A stretch of 64,000 nucleotides of DNA from positions 124,001 through 188,000 of the forward strand of contig JAESUZ010005537.1 in the NCBI GenBank assembly GCA_017311185.1. The letters are read 5' to 3'. Below, in pieces: positions 12,457-24,300 of the stretch. Below the pieces are notes generated by a model that saw only the letters and a program-made list of their open reading frames with translations, made no database searches and was not told the DNA's origin. The stretch comes from Proteles cristata cristata. Taxonomy: Eukaryota; Chordata; Mammalia; Carnivora; Hyaenidae. A program made the translations under genes and the position numbers. The first letter of the stretch is position 1. Every line of letters starts with the position of its first letter.

Positions 12457-12605
12457 TATGGTAATTATGAGATATGATGAAATTGTTAGCTAACACTTTG
12501 GTGGTAATTATTTTATAATATATGCATATCAAACTAACATGTCTACCTTAAAACTTACACAATGTTATATGTCAGTTATATCTCAATAAAGCTGAAAAAA
12601 AAAAA
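12240..12605 (+). mobile_element. L1MA-like 3' UTR, plus strand, inserted in older L1
   Basis: Contains the L1 3'-UTR series (ggtcaatgagtacaaactcc; tagttaataatactgtaata; cttgaaagtagttaa) and ends with caataaagctg and an A tail. Opposite in orientation to the surrounding L1, which resumes on the right, so it is a later nested insertion. It carries a (CA)17 array at 12421-12454. Confidence 0.8.
12421..12454. repeat. (CA)n microsatellite
   Basis: Seventeen uninterrupted CA units inside the L1MA-like 3' UTR, at a place where this UTR commonly carries a CA-rich stretch. Confidence 0.97.
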
Positions 12606-12619
12606 CAAATGACAATAAA

Positions 12620-14165
12620 AACATGGATGTAGTTCTGGTCTCTCTATTCTGCTCTACTGACCTGTTTGTCATTTTTTATGCTGGTACCACAGTCTTGATT
12701 ACTGTAGCTTTATAATAAGTCCTAAAGCCATGAAGTATGTTGCCCAATTTCATCCTTTTTTTTCAGGAATTCTTTAATATTCCCTTTTATCCATGCAAAT
12801 TTAGGTATCAGTGTGTCAAATTTTGGGGGGAAATCTATTGACATTATGATTAGGATAGTGTTACATCTGTAGATTAATTCAGAATTTGTATCTTAAGTGT
12901 ACTATGTCTACCAGTCTTTGAACATGATGTACATCTTGATTTGTCTGTCTTTATTAATTCCTTACAGAAATGCCTTTATTTTTCAGTTTATAAATCTCAC
13001 CTATGTTTGATTAAACTTTTGCCTAAGTATTTTATGGTGGAGATTTTTTTTTGGATATGAACTAATTGTAAATGGAAATTTAAAAATCATCTATTTTTCA
13101 ATTGTTAGATACTGAAAGTAAGTACAAGGTTTTTCTTTTTGTATTGGTGATGCACCCCAAGACACTATTCAATTCTTTTATGAGTTTTAGTAGCAGGGTT
13201 TTTTTTTTTTAAATTTCTCAAGAATCACAATTGCCTCATAAACAATTGCTATTTGTAGGGGGAGAGTTCTGTTTGCTTGTTGGTTTGTTTTTTTGATTGC
13301 CTTTTAACTCTTTTTCTAGCTTAATTGCAATTCTTAAGGACTCCAGTGCAGGATTCAATAGAAGGGGTGAAAATGGGCACCTTTCCTTTTTTCTTGATCA
13401 TGGGAGGAGAATTATTCAATATTTACCTTTTAATTGTGATGTTGACTGTAAGTTTTGCATGTATTGTTCTTTATCAATTGAAGTAAGCTTTTGTCTACTC
13501 CTATGATTCTGAATTTTTATCATGGAAAGATAATGCATTTTGACAAATTCCTTTTCTTAATTTACTGCAATGAACAAATGACTTTTCTTCTTTACTATCT
13601 TAATGGTATGCCTGCTGACCACAGATTTTCAGCTGTTAAAACAGAATTGCCTTCATGGTTTGTTATCCTTTTTATTTCCTACTAGACACTTTTGGTTATC
13701 ATTTTGTTAAGTATTTTTGAATCGACATTCATAAGTGATATTGGTCTGCAATTTTAAAAAAATTTAATGTCTGTTATTAGGTCATATTGATTGCATGTAA
13801 TACGTTTGTAGGTATTTCCTTATCTTCTATTTTCTGAAGAGTCTGTACAATTAGTGAAATATCTTCAAGACATGCTGGTTAGAATTCATGAGGGAAATAA
13901 TGTGCACCTGGAGTTCTCTTTATATGGTCATGTTTCAGTGTGAGTTGTTTTCTTAAGTAGTAACTGGGCTACTCTGACTTTTATTTCTCATGTGTCACTG
14001 TTTGTAACTTGCACTGGAAAAATATTTTCCATTTCATTTAATGTCAAAGTGTTTCTGGGATAGAATTTTTCATAGTTTTTACCTATTATCTTTTTAATGT
14101 CTGTATGAGATGTAGTGATATCCCTGATTTCATTCTGGATATTATTAATTTCAGTTCTTGCTCTT
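12620..14165 (-). mobile_element. Ancient L1 ORF2, reverse-transcriptase region, antisense
   Basis: Continues the minus-strand L1 upstream into the reverse-transcriptase domain: tgattactgtagctttataa, ttccattt(aa)tgtc, ggtctgcaattttaaa and similar phrases typical of antisense ORF2. The longest frames are about 70 codons, so it is dead. Interrupted on the right by a younger L1 at about 14170. Confidence 0.75.
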
Positions 14166-14169
14166 ATTC

Positions 14170-15020
14170 TCTCTTTTTTTTTCTTAAATAGTTTAATGTC
14201 AAGTTGGTTTCCATATAATACCCAGTGCTCATCCCAACAAGTGCCCTCCACCCCCATTTTCCCCTCTCCTCCACCCTCATCAGCCCTCAGTTTGTTCTCA
14301 GTATTCAAGAGTCTCTCATGGTTTGCCTCCCTTCCTCTCTCCAACTGTTTTTCCCCTTCTCCTCCCCCATGATCCTCCATTAAGTTCCTCCTAATCCACC
14401 TATTTGTGCAAACATATGGTATCTGTCCTTCTCTGCCTGATTTATTTCACTCAGCACAACATCCTCAAGTTCCATCCATGTTGCCACACATGGCCAGATT
14501 TCATTGTTTCTCATTGCCATGTAGTATTCCATTGTATAGATGAACCATATCTTCTTGATCCATTCGTCAGTTGATGGACACTTAGGCTCTTTCCATGTTT
14601 TGGCTGTTGTTGAGAGTTCTGCTATGAACATTGGGGTCCATGTGCCCCTATGCATCAGCACTCCTGTATCCCTTGGGTATATTCCTAGCAGTGCTATTGC
14701 TGGGTCATAAGGGAGTTCTATTGTTAATTTTTTGAGAACCTCCACACTGTTTTTCAGATGGGCTGCACCAGTTTACATTCCCACCAACAGTGATGGAGGG
14801 TGCCCATTTCTCCACATCCTTGCCAGCATCTAGAGTCTCCTGATTTGTTCATTTTAGCCTGGAGTGAGGTGGTATCTCAGTGTGGTTTTGATTTGTATTT
14901 CTCTGATGAGGAGGAACGCTGAGCATCATTTCTTGTGTATGTGGGCCATCTGGATGTCCTCTTTGGAGAAGTGTCTGTACATATCTTCTGTCCATTTCTT
15001 CACTGGATTATTTGTTTTTC
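14170..15020 (-). mobile_element. Younger carnivore L1, 3' end (ORF2 C-terminus and 3' UTR)
   Basis: A T run (14174-14182) is the antisense poly(A) tail, followed by the C-rich antisense 3' UTR typical of carnivore L1 and then a well-preserved ORF2 C-terminus. It is 5'-truncated near 15020. Its sequence is far closer to an intact L1 than the surrounding relic, so it inserted much later. Confidence 0.88.
14380..14745 (-). pseudogene. L1 ORF2p C-terminal fragment (121 codons)
   Basis: Open minus-strand frame matching the end of L1 ORF2p, the non-LTR retrotransposon endonuclease/reverse transcriptase. It includes the conserved DPAIALLGIYP segment near residue 16, WIKKIWFIYTMEYY in the middle and WMELE further on. 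The catalytic endonuclease and RT domains lie upstream and are absent because the copy is 5'-truncated. ORF2p is normally about 1,270 residues, so under a tenth remains. The methionine is internal to the ancestral protein and not a real start. Confidence 0.88.
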
Positions 15021-15049
15021 ATCTTAGTCTCTTGATTATTACAGTGAAG

Positions 15050-15504
15050 TGTGCCAGAGTCCAGTCCAGCCAGTCCAGGGGTCCCTGAAGGATAGACGGT
15101 GTCAGCGAGAGAGAGTGAGGGAACCCCAAGATTCTTTCTGATCACTAGGCAGGCATCTCTGTCCTGTCAGGTTTTGGTGTCTTTATTTATAGGTCAAATG
15201 ATAACATGGCATCAGAAAATGGAATTTTTACAATGGATAGTTCTCTGTTATAAGATGCTTTGAAAAGTGTACAGAAACAGGTTTTACAGAAATATTCTTG
15301 AAGAACGACCCCAGTTATAGTGAAGTTGGGTAAGAAATAACAGGGAGTTCTTAGTGAAAAAACAGAATAACGTGCACATTTTAATAACGCTAAGATTAAG
15401 TGATAGGTTAAGTTGTAGATGCTATTGTCCATCCTCATCATGGCTGGCAGGGTAGGAGAAGGCGTCTGTGGAATGTAGACCTTAGGGAAGGGACTGCTGT
15501 ACAT
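15050..15504 (-). mobile_element. Second endogenous retrovirus LTR, antisense
   Basis: Begins tgtgccagag on the plus strand and plausibly ends with ...ctgtaca at 15504; on the minus strand that reads TGT...ACA. A minus-strand AATAAA lies at 15182-15187. The downstream edge (15050) is firm; the upstream edge is uncertain because no clear polypurine tract adjoins it. Inserted next to the truncated end of the younger L1. Confidence 0.65.
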
Positions 15505-16172
15505 TACCAGTTAGCAAAGGTATATGTAGTAACTTATGTTCTGCCCTTAATTGTTTCTTCTCTCTCAATTAGGCTCTTTGTCTCCGGGCAAGACTTAATT
15601 GTCCCGTTATTTTCCTTATGGTACCGGAGAGCCAACCGCACTTTAAAGAGTTTAGCTCATTTCCAATACATAGAATTGCTCTTCGAGTGCATTTATCTTT
15701 GTGTCTAGTTTTTTGTCTATAATTTCTTGAAAAGCTAGGGCATGAGAAACATTTTTGGTTAGTTGATTTACATGTTGAGCTGTAGGAACCTCTTGGACTA
15801 ATGCAACAGTAGAAACAGAAATGCACAAGTCAGTTCTTTATGAGTAAGGGTCATTAGCCTGTTTATACCTCAAAGGAAGTACCGCAGAAAACAGGACCTG
15901 CCAGAGACATGATGTCTGTTCCCATGATCACAAAAGAAGAATTTCCTACAATAAGTTCCTTCACAAGGTCCAACATCATACCAGGGCCAGAATAAGGGGA
16001 CAAGTCACTCCTGATAACAATGAACAAGGTACCTTGGGGATCAGTGCTCAAGCAGAAATAATTGAGTGGGGGTGGATATTGGCCATCATCTGATTGCAAG
16101 AGGCCATGCAAACCTGCTGTAACCTCACAAGGAGTTTTCTCAACTACTGAGTTCAGAAATGGCTCCCAACAG
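15505..16172 (-). mobile_element. ERV internal fragment, env transmembrane-like, broken
   Basis: Minus-strand sequence upstream of the LTR contains frames of 82 (15863-16111) and 85 (15569-15826) codons. The second reads like the heptad-rich part of a retroviral transmembrane subunit, most like class II (betaretrovirus-like) elements. Frames are separated by stops and shifts, the start of env is missing, and gag and pol are absent. It ends near 16172, where the old L1 resumes. The class assignment is an inference from composition. Confidence 0.5.
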
Positions 16173-16179
16173 AGGTGAT

Positions 16180-16376
16180 TACTAATTTTGTTTATATATT
16201 TAAAAAGAAAGTTTGGCTTTGTTAATGTTATCAGTCATTAGTCTGTTTTTAATTTCAACCATTTCTGCTCTTTATTATTTTCTTCCTTCTGCCTATTTTA
16301 GATATACTTTTCTCCTCATTTTTATCTCCTTAAGGAGATACTTAAGGTTTTTGGTTTTAGACATTTCTTCTTTTCT
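16180..16376 (-). mobile_element. Ancient L1 ORF2, continuation after the insertions
   Basis: The antisense ORF2 resumes with phrases such as ctctttattattttcttcc and ccttctgcc, as expected just upstream of the part ending at 14165. This shows that the younger L1 and the ERV interrupt one older element. Confidence 0.65.
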
Positions 16377-16596
16377 TTTTTCTTTCTTTCTTGAGTTTTA
16401 TTTATTTATTTTGAGAGAGAAGGTAAAAGTGCCGAACCAGCCGAGAGAGAAAGGGAGGGAGAAAGAGAATTTCAAGCACGCTCTGCACTGTCAGCACAGA
16501 GGCTGATGTAGGGTTCAAACCCACAAACTGTAAGATCATGACCCTAGCCCAAATCAAGACCTGAACGCTTAACTGACTGAGCCACCCAGGTGCTGC
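16377..16596 (-). mobile_element. CAN SINE, antisense
   Basis: Reverse-orientation SINE ending gagccacccaggtgctgc, with TSD tcttcttttct at 16366-16376 and 16597-16607, inserted in the tail of the old L1. Confidence 0.9.
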
Positions 16597-16654
16597 TCTT
16601 CTTTTCTAATACACTAATTATAAAGCTTTGATTTGTGAGTATCTCAGAAATATG

Positions 16655-16785
16655 ATCGACTCTCAGTGCTTAGCAGCATTCTTGACCTATATTTAGTAAA
16701 TGTCAGTAGTTCCTCAACTAGCGGTAACAGTGTTGCTAAATGTTGCCAAATATCCCCTGGCAGGCAAAATCACCTCCAGGTGAGT
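16655..16785 (-). mobile_element. MER20 (hAT-Charlie DNA transposon relic), antisense
   Basis: Contains tagcagcattcttgacct and then ttgccaaatatcccctgg with gcaaaatcacctcc, the antisense order of the non-autonomous MER20 element. One end is missing. Long inactive. Confidence 0.75.
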
Positions 16786-16789
16786 ATCA

Positions 16790-17340
16790 GGTCTTTAAAG
16801 TATTCCTCAAGCTCCCAGAAATTCCCATCAATTTTTATGACAATACTTTAGTGTGAACTGACTACCAATAGCCCCCTGACATTTAGGCAAAGATCTCACA
16901 ACAGGTAATGTCTTAGTTTTAGGTTCTACCTGATGTAAACTTGAGTCAAAATTTGAGTGCAGGTAGATTGTTTGCAAGATGCTCCCCGGAAATACTAATA
17001 CTGGAATGGCAGACTGACAAAAAAGAGAAGAATATATTGGCTAAATTAGTGATCAGACTCTAATTATGGACAGTTTCAATGTACTTCTGTTGAATATCTC
17101 TGGGAGCTTTCAAAATATAAGTGTTGTCCTACCTAAGGGCAAAAAAGGCTGATTTATTTATCTGCCAACTTTCATTGTTTGGGGGTTGTTTTCTGAGGAA
17201 TTAATTTCCTGGCATTTTAGCTCAGTCTTCTCCATGCATCAACTAAGGACTCAAGCCCAGAAACTTAGAATGAGCAATGAGTAGGAGTTAGAAGAAGTAT
17301 AAGTGATATTACGAGAGCCTTTGATAAGAAGGCTGAATGT
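16790..17340. other. Unannotated DNA
   Basis: No gene or repeat recognised; moderate complexity. A decayed L2 appears to begin near 17345. Confidence 0.4.
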
Positions 17341-17344
17341 AATG

Positions 17345-18115
17345 AGGGGATTTAGAATAAAGCTTCAGCGTGGAAGAAGCATCTGAGCTAAGGTCAGGAT
17401 CAAGTCATGGAAAATTAATCCTGTGAGGGGGAAAAAGGGCATTCCAATTAGAAGAATTATTATCTACCGAATCTCTGAATGATGCCTGGAACAATCAAGA
17501 AATTAAATGAGGGGGGCCTGGGTGGCTCAGTTGGTTAAGCATCCGACTTCGGCTTGGATCATGATCTCACGGCTTGTGGGTTCGAGCCCCGCGTCGGGCT
17601 CTGTGCTGACTGCCAGCTCAGAGCCTGGAGCCTGTTTCAGATTCTGTTTCTCCCTCTCTCTCTGACCCTTCCCTGCTCATGCTGTCTCTATCTCTCTCTC
17701 AAAAACAAATAAAACATTAAAAAATTTTAAAAAAATTAAATGAAGATTAAGCATGATGAAGTGCAAAATGTAGGTAGTACATATGGAAAGATGAACTGGC
17801 AGTGATAAGGACCAGATGCTTCAAGCTTTTACAGATGATGTTAAAGATGTTAGTTTGTATCAAAAGGAAGGGAGTGAGGATTGAGGGTGATTGCATTAAC
17901 TAAATTTAGGTGTTTAATGGTTTCACTATCGATTAAAGATTGACAGAGAATGAATAAGAATATCTAACTGGGTTGCCATAACTGTGGATCAGGTAAAGAA
18001 CAGTGATGGGTACATATAGATGGCGGGCATATATCAGTGAAGTGGAAGTAAAGATGTAGAAAAAATGAGTGTAGAGATATTTAAGAGGAAACTTAACTGA
18101 ATTGTAGTGGAGATA
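17345..18115 (-). mobile_element. L2 LINE fragment, antisense, split by a SINE
   Basis: The order of phrases (gggcattccaattagaagaa; ggaccagatgcttcaagctt; gatgttaaagatgttagttt; then ggatcaggtaaagaacagtgatgg) follows the antisense of L2 ORF2 and its downstream part. About 220 bp of SINE interrupt it at 17511. No frame survives. Confidence 0.6.
17511..17732 (+). mobile_element. CAN SINE, felid type
   Basis: Head ggcctgggtggctcagttgg, intact ggttcgagccccgcgtcgg, CT middle and A-rich tail. TSD gaaattaaatga-like at 17499-17510 and 17732-17743. Well preserved. Confidence 0.95.
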
Positions 18116-18207
18116 AAGTTTTTAAGAACAGTGTTTTGGTTTCTGTCTTGTAAAACGGGTTGTATGATTGTGGTGTGAACCATAAGGAACAGTGGAAGAG
18201 GCAACCT

Positions 18208-18285
18208 TGTGTGCATGTGTGTGACTGAGTGTTTGTGTCTTTGTGTATCTGTGTGTATATTTGTGTGTGTACACATATACACAGG
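18208..18285. repeat. Imperfect (TG)n tract
   Basis: GTGT-rich stretch with many interruptions (gactgagtg, ctttgtg, atatttg), ending in tacacatatacac. An aged dinucleotide array. Confidence 0.85.
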
Positions 18286-18299
18286 GAGCAACTGAGAAG

Positions 18300-18915
18300 A
18301 CAAATGATATATTTGTATTTGAGAAGTATATCATTGATGGTTCAGTTAGGAGATGGAAGTAACACCAGTTATTTTAACTCAGTGAATTTAATATAAAAAA
18401 TAAAACATAATGGAAACTAGATATTGAAGAACTGAGAAAAAGGGTAAAAAAAGAATGCTGAGATATCATGGAGGTAGTAATCACTGAAAGTAGCTATCCC
18501 TCCTGGAAGTTGTGGAACCCTTAGAATTGTTAAAAATTAAAAGCATGAGAGGGACACTGTAAGCTGGATCTCAAACTTACAGATCTCAGACTTGCTTGGC
18601 GGGTCCTAGTGTTAGGAAGTTGGGGGCAGGCAATGTGAGGACAGGACCATGTAGAATATGCTAGCTGTGGTCATGTTGTCTCTAAGGGGACCCAAGGTGA
18701 TTATTTCTGGGGTTGTTGGAAAGATAACAAACTGGAATCAACTGCTGCTGCTGGTTTCGGTTGTCACTACGAGGATAAAAAATACTGTGAAGCTGACACA
18801 ATTAGGAATGGAAAGGAAACAGCCTGACATTGCTTACTCCTCTGGTTTTCCAGTCCTCTCCAGCATCCCTGATTCACAGGAACTACTAGAAAGTCATCTA
18901 TCCCTTAGCCAACTC
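18300..18915. other. Unannotated DNA
   Basis: No gene recognised. A 112-codon plus-strand frame (18658-18996) overlaps the L2 end that follows and has no known domain; I take it as chance. Confidence 0.4.
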
Positions 18916-18919
18916 TATT

Positions 18920-19117
18920 TCTTTATGGCTTTATTATTGCCAGATATTATATCATGTATTTGTAAATGTGTTTACTTTCTCTTCAGTGTCATGTAAACCC
19001 CCTAAGAATGTATTTTCTGTTTGTTTTTTGCTTTATTTACTGTTCTTTCCTTACTACTTTGAGAAGTGAAATACACCCAGTAGGTGTTCGATAAATATTT
19101 CTGTTAAGGAATAAATG
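18920..19117 (+). mobile_element. L2 LINE 3' end
   Basis: Contains the end signature of L2: agtaggtgttcgataaatat followed by tctgttaaggaataaatgag, preceded by a decayed copy of the usual upstream block. Confidence 0.7.
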
Positions 19118-19119
19118 AG

Positions 19120-20650
19120 TCCTTATATCTCTCTTTGATGCCAGTTCTTCATTCTGGGATCCTGACCATTGCTTATGACAGAGTCCCTGCCAGTGCAAGC
19201 TTGTACCTGTTGCTGACTTTGGCCTCATATACCATCTTTTTCATAAGATAAAATTATATTCCACAATCTCATTTCAGCATTAGGTACTTGTTATTTGCTA
19301 TTAAATCATTCTCACCATTTTACTGATAACTGCTGTATAAGAAGGACTGAATAGTGATTGTTTATGTGTATGTGTGTGTATATATATATATACACATGTA
19401 TATGAATATACACAGACACCCATATATATGTATATATAAACTATCAATTATAAAATTCTTTAATTAAGTGCCTTAAAGTGGTAAAGATCATGGGCCCGGA
19501 GAAAAGGAGGTTTTCCAGATTTCATTTTTTTTTTATAAACTAAAAGCTTTGGTGATTTAGGCTTTTGTGTTTTATGTTGTTATAATAATCTCATAAAATT
19601 TTAAATATGTTTAGAGACAATGAATGAACCTACTTTCTGCCAAAAAGACAATATATAATATCATACAACATAATTTTATTGTTTCTAGTATTAGACATTT
19701 TCCCTTGAAATATAATCTTTACTTTGAATAATAAACCAAGTACTCCCCCTGAAATACTCAAGATATACTTCACTACTAATCATAAGATGTTTTGACAGTT
19801 CCATGTTTTATGAGCTGAACTGAGGCCACAGTGCACCAGGATCTATAAAGGAAAGCATTCTCTGTGGGGGTCCATATATTTCACATAATGGTGGCATAAT
19901 TTATTCTTTTCCGTTGTGAAAAGATATCCTGGCACAACCACTAACCAATGTATAAAACACTGAAACAGGCAAGTTGACATTTTTACTAGAGTTCTATGAT
20001 CCCATAATTTTTTTCCTTGGCAGTACTTCCACTGGAGATCTTTAGAAAGTCTATTTTTTTCTTAAATAGTTGCTTCCCCTTAACCTATTACTAATATTAG
20101 AGCATAAAATAATGTATAAATAATTTTGACCTTTCCCTGCAAGGTCTGATGGGACTTGGCAAGCTGTCCTTGAGTTAATAATGTTACAACATTTCTTTGT
20201 TATAAAGTGGTAAATAGGAACTTTTTCTATTTCTAAAGCTTCTATAATTTTGAAGGGCCAGAAGAAACTATTGGATCCAAGTAGAAAAATTCCTTTTTTT
20301 GTTCCTGCTGGAAACCAAGTCTATCATTCTAGTGGATCATATTATTAAAAAGTATTATCAGTGAGAAATATTTTAAATTGGAAATATGCCACTGATACAG
20401 TCTAATTATCATTATCTAAATTATACAGTTTAGAATGTTGGAGAAGCTATTCAAGAAGTGTTTTGGTATCATTTTGCCACTGGCTTCACAGTTTCTTTTT
20501 AAGATTCAAGTGGTGTAGTTTATAGAATTCATTTCAGCTCAAAATGTACCTAATAGGTGCAAGGTATTGTCAGTCACAAGCAAAACAGCATAATATTAGA
20601 TAGAATGAAGCATCATAAACCAAATAGATTCTGAATAATTTAACATTCCA
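19120..20650. other. Unique AT-rich DNA with a TA/TG tract
   Basis: No gene recognised. The only structured part is an alternating tatg/tgtg/tata tract at 19364-19440. Confidence 0.5.
19364..19440. repeat. (TG/TA)n alternating purine-pyrimidine tract
   Basis: Compound repeat gtgtgtgtatatatatata followed by mixed TA/CA units. Such tracts are variable in length and can adopt non-B structure. Confidence 0.85.
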
Positions 20651-20654
20651 TTTG

Positions 20655-20990
20655 GTTAAGAGAGGCTAGGGCATTGAAAGGCCAAATTGGTGGCTGACTA
20701 CAGTGATATAGGATGCATCAAGAGAGAGCATTAAGAGGGGAACCAGAGAGCACAGAGAGAAATAATATTATAGTAAGATAAAGCAGGGAGATAATGACAA
20801 ATTATGATAAGGTAGGATGTAAAAGGGGAAAAGTGAATTTCAACTAATTGAATATAGAGAATTATACATAACAGAAAATTAAAAACAAGTTGGTTTTATG
20901 CCAGTTGACTGGAAAAACAGTGGTGCCATTAGCAGTCAGGAGGATGGAGAAAGATGATAGTAGACGTGTTCAACAGGAAGTAGGGGATTA
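20655..20990 (-). mobile_element. Possible L2 LINE interior, antisense
   Basis: The phrase aacagtggtgccattagcag and its surroundings resemble antisense L2 ORF2 (cf. gatggtggtgccatttact). Heavily diverged; boundaries approximate. Confidence 0.45.
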
Positions 20991-21159
20991 TTACCTGGTT
21001 TGAGAGATAAGGAATTGATTTGTTAATTCCTACAAAGCTTATGGTTACATTCACTAGAATTGTTGGGATGGAAATTTAGAGAAAGTAATATTTTTTTTAG
21101 AAGATTGGTTTTCAGTTTTTCCTTTTTCCCGAATTAGATGTGTTCTCTGTTCATTTTCT

Positions 21160-21345
21160 ACATCACTTTGTACCACATTTACTGCATTTACTATTGTTTG
21201 TTTTGTTTCATAATTATTTGTGAATTTAACTCACCATTCTATTTGTCTGAATGTTCCTGAGGGTAAGAAACATTTATTTAACTTTCTATTTCTTTCAGTG
21301 CCTTTAGTAATGCTTTCCACATAAAAAGAAGCAACAAATATTAAT
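21160..21345 (+). mobile_element. L2 LINE 3' end
   Basis: Contains ctgagggtaagaaacattta (cf. ccttgagggcagggact) and then tttcagtgcctttagtaatgc and acaaatattaatagaa, the plus-strand order of an L2 3' end. Confidence 0.6.
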
Positions 21346-21349
21346 AGAA

Positions 21350-24300
21350 CATAATAGAATAGAACACAACAAGAGCATTCCAAGCTGGAAATTCAAAGAT
21401 AAACTGCCTAAATATGACTCATCTCAAGTTCACCAATAAAAATGTCAAAATTCCAGTGTTTATTTTGATTGCACAGACTGAGTATTAAAAATAGGGCCAC
21501 TTAAAAAAAATGAACAAAAGTAGAAATACAAGAAAGAATAAAATAAATGTGTAATCTTGGTTTCTCCCTTTCTCGTCAGCATATTTTCCTTAATTTTATA
21601 TTGTTATCGTCCTCACAAGTCTACTTGTGCTGATTAGCATGCTTCATAGTATAGACATCATAATTTTTCTTCTGTTGACCACTGTGCTTCTGTTGGATAG
21701 GGATGTCTCCCTTCCTCCCATAGATATGTCTGCTCCTGTAGAGTTCAGCTGTTACTCCAGTGGTACTTAACTTTGTACTTTAACCTGTGCCACTGCCCTC
21801 CAGAATCACCTGCTAACCTAGTACCTTCTGGGAAAAATTGCTAACATCCTGACACCTGATGCTGAAAGTAAGCATTAACCTGCATCAATGTGGCAGATTG
21901 GTGTGAGGTCAGCTTTCACCAAATCCTGTTTTATTGATCTATTTATTTTTCCTGGGCTTCTGAGAACACCTTCACTTCCTAGCTTCCCTTGAAGTTAGCT
22001 GAAACATTGTGATTGAATTATGAGATTGAGTTATGGGTGGAGGTGGTATGTGGCACTTCTGGGCCAAAACTTAAGACCTAGTATGCCATCTTTCTTCTCT
22101 TCCCTAATATTATGACCCAGGAGATCATATAATCTAAATATTCTAGCTGTAAACTGGACAAAGACTTCCCAACTCACATCAGAATGATTTCTGTGTTTAT
22201 CTGTTGCACAGTATAACCTATTTCTTGAAAGATATATGGAGAAGTATTTTTTTTAAATATTATTAGAAAGATCTCAAAAAAGTTCTGAGTATACACAAAA
22301 GTTTTAGAGTTCAGTATACAATCTTTTTTGGCTTTTTATTTCTATTCTGCTTACTACACAACTGAGAGATAACTCCATTGAAGCCTAAGCTAAATATTAA
22401 ACCTGTGTGATAGTTACTGTATCATATATAAAATTTCTTTTTAACTCAGAAGACTAAGGCTTGATATCAGGTCAAGTTTGTTGTGTCTATCTCTTCCTGC
22501 CCTAAGACCTCTGTATAAATAGAAGCTTCCTAAGAGATAATCAAACATGTCCAGAAATGCCAGGATCTTAGCAGCAACAGAATCTGGATACACATTATCC
22601 TAGTTCAGCAAAGACAGTCGATTTATGGAGATGAATACTGGTAAATGAAAAGTTTGAATAAATGCATACTAGCTAGATTTTGTGAAATTAGGAATTACAT
22701 TTGAGTTATCAGGATTCCTTGGTTGGGATAACTAAATATTTTTATCATTCTTTGAATAACACACAGATGGAAAATACTGCAAAAAGAGAGTGATGTATAT
22801 GTTCTAGAATGATATGGATTATTTTACTAGTAGTTTTTATAGCAAGTGTTAGCATTCAAGTTTAAGATATGGTTATGTTCCCAGATTTAAATCCTATAAA
22901 TTCCCAGTATTCATTCCTAAGAATATAAAAATACATTGAATTTCATATTTCAAAATGTTATGTTAATGTACCACATTGCTCCTTGTTAATAATCATTTGA
23001 ATATGATATTAATCAGAGCAGTTCCAGTAATTTTCCTGATTAAGGTAGTTTTCAGATATTCAAAGCATTTTCTTTTCCCCTTGATTATGAGGATTATGGG
23101 TTTCATCTTAATTGATGGTTTTAGAGCCCATCCTTAAAAAATTTTTTCAGGAGTAAAACATCTATTTTTCTTTCTCCTTTTCCTCCAGTTACTTTAAAGA
23201 ATGGAGCTCTCCTTGGTACCGTCTTCCTCCCCTCTATCCCCCCCCATTTCTTCTGCCATAATATCCTTTCTATACATTTTGTTCTTTCAGAAAGAGACCA
23301 TTTCATATTATTTTTGTATCACTCATGTATATTACAATGCCTGACAAATAAGATCGTTAATACTTTTTTTTTTTTTTAAAGAATGAGTGGGTGAGTTATC
23401 ACATAAGTGAAACTTTAAACAGCAATTGAAAGTGTTTCTAAGTCTATTACTAGAAAATGGAGAGTGAAGAATCCAGGGCTAGATTAAATTTTTGTGATCA
23501 GTTCTCATAGAACCATTCCATTACAACACTGGTTAAACGTTGTAGAAGAAGACACATTAACACTCTGGCACAGTCCAATTACATTTGAATGATCTTTATT
23601 CACATGTCACTTTAGCATGCTCATTCCCATCAGTGGTCACAATACAGAATTCATTTCTTGGAATTTCTCCAGCTTGGAAATCAGTATTGCTTTCTTCGAA
23701 AAAAGTTTTGCTGCTCTATCATTGTCTCAATATTAATAGCCATTTTTTTCAGATCTACCAAGCTTTCCACTTCCTTTTCTAGATGTTAATTCATTTCAAA
23801 TTTCTGTCCAGCCCATTCCCACAATATATGACATCAATTAATCTTTTTGCCATTCTACTCAATTCTACTGCCTTTCCTATCCATTTGTTCAGCTGTTCAG
23901 GGTCTGCAGAATACACAGAATGTTTGTGTCTAGGTAGTAGCTCAAAGTAGTTCCTTTTAGATAAAATAAGATAACTAATAATAAAGTGCCTACCTGCAAG
24001 TAAAATTTTTGTTCTCCAGTTTCAACTGGATCAACTCCATCATCTACTTAAGTTCTCAGTCCTTTTCACTCTTTCTTCAAGATTTTTACCTCATCATTTC
24101 CTCTTTACTTCCATTATGTAATCTTTCTTCCTGATTAGTTCATTAAGCAAGTATTCCTTCTGCTTCCAACTACCAATTTTTCTCCACATTTACCCATGAT
24201 CTATTTGTATATGAAATATCCTTTCCCTTTAGTCAAAACAGATATGTCTACTTTCATTTTGGATTCCAGTTCTTCTGGTATTACATCACATACTTCAACA

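Noticed and set aside
13988..14380. 130-codon minus-strand frame, the longest in the window
   Set aside because: It runs through the purine-rich L1 3' UTR (minus sense) and on into the older L1; no domain and no start context.
14380..14745. 121-codon minus-strand frame as a possible host gene
   Set aside because: It matches the C-terminus of L1 ORF2p and continues into L1 3' UTR, so it is retrotransposon sequence.
18658..18996. 112-codon plus-strand frame as a small gene
   Set aside because: No recognisable domain, and the right part overlaps an L2 3' end; consistent with chance.
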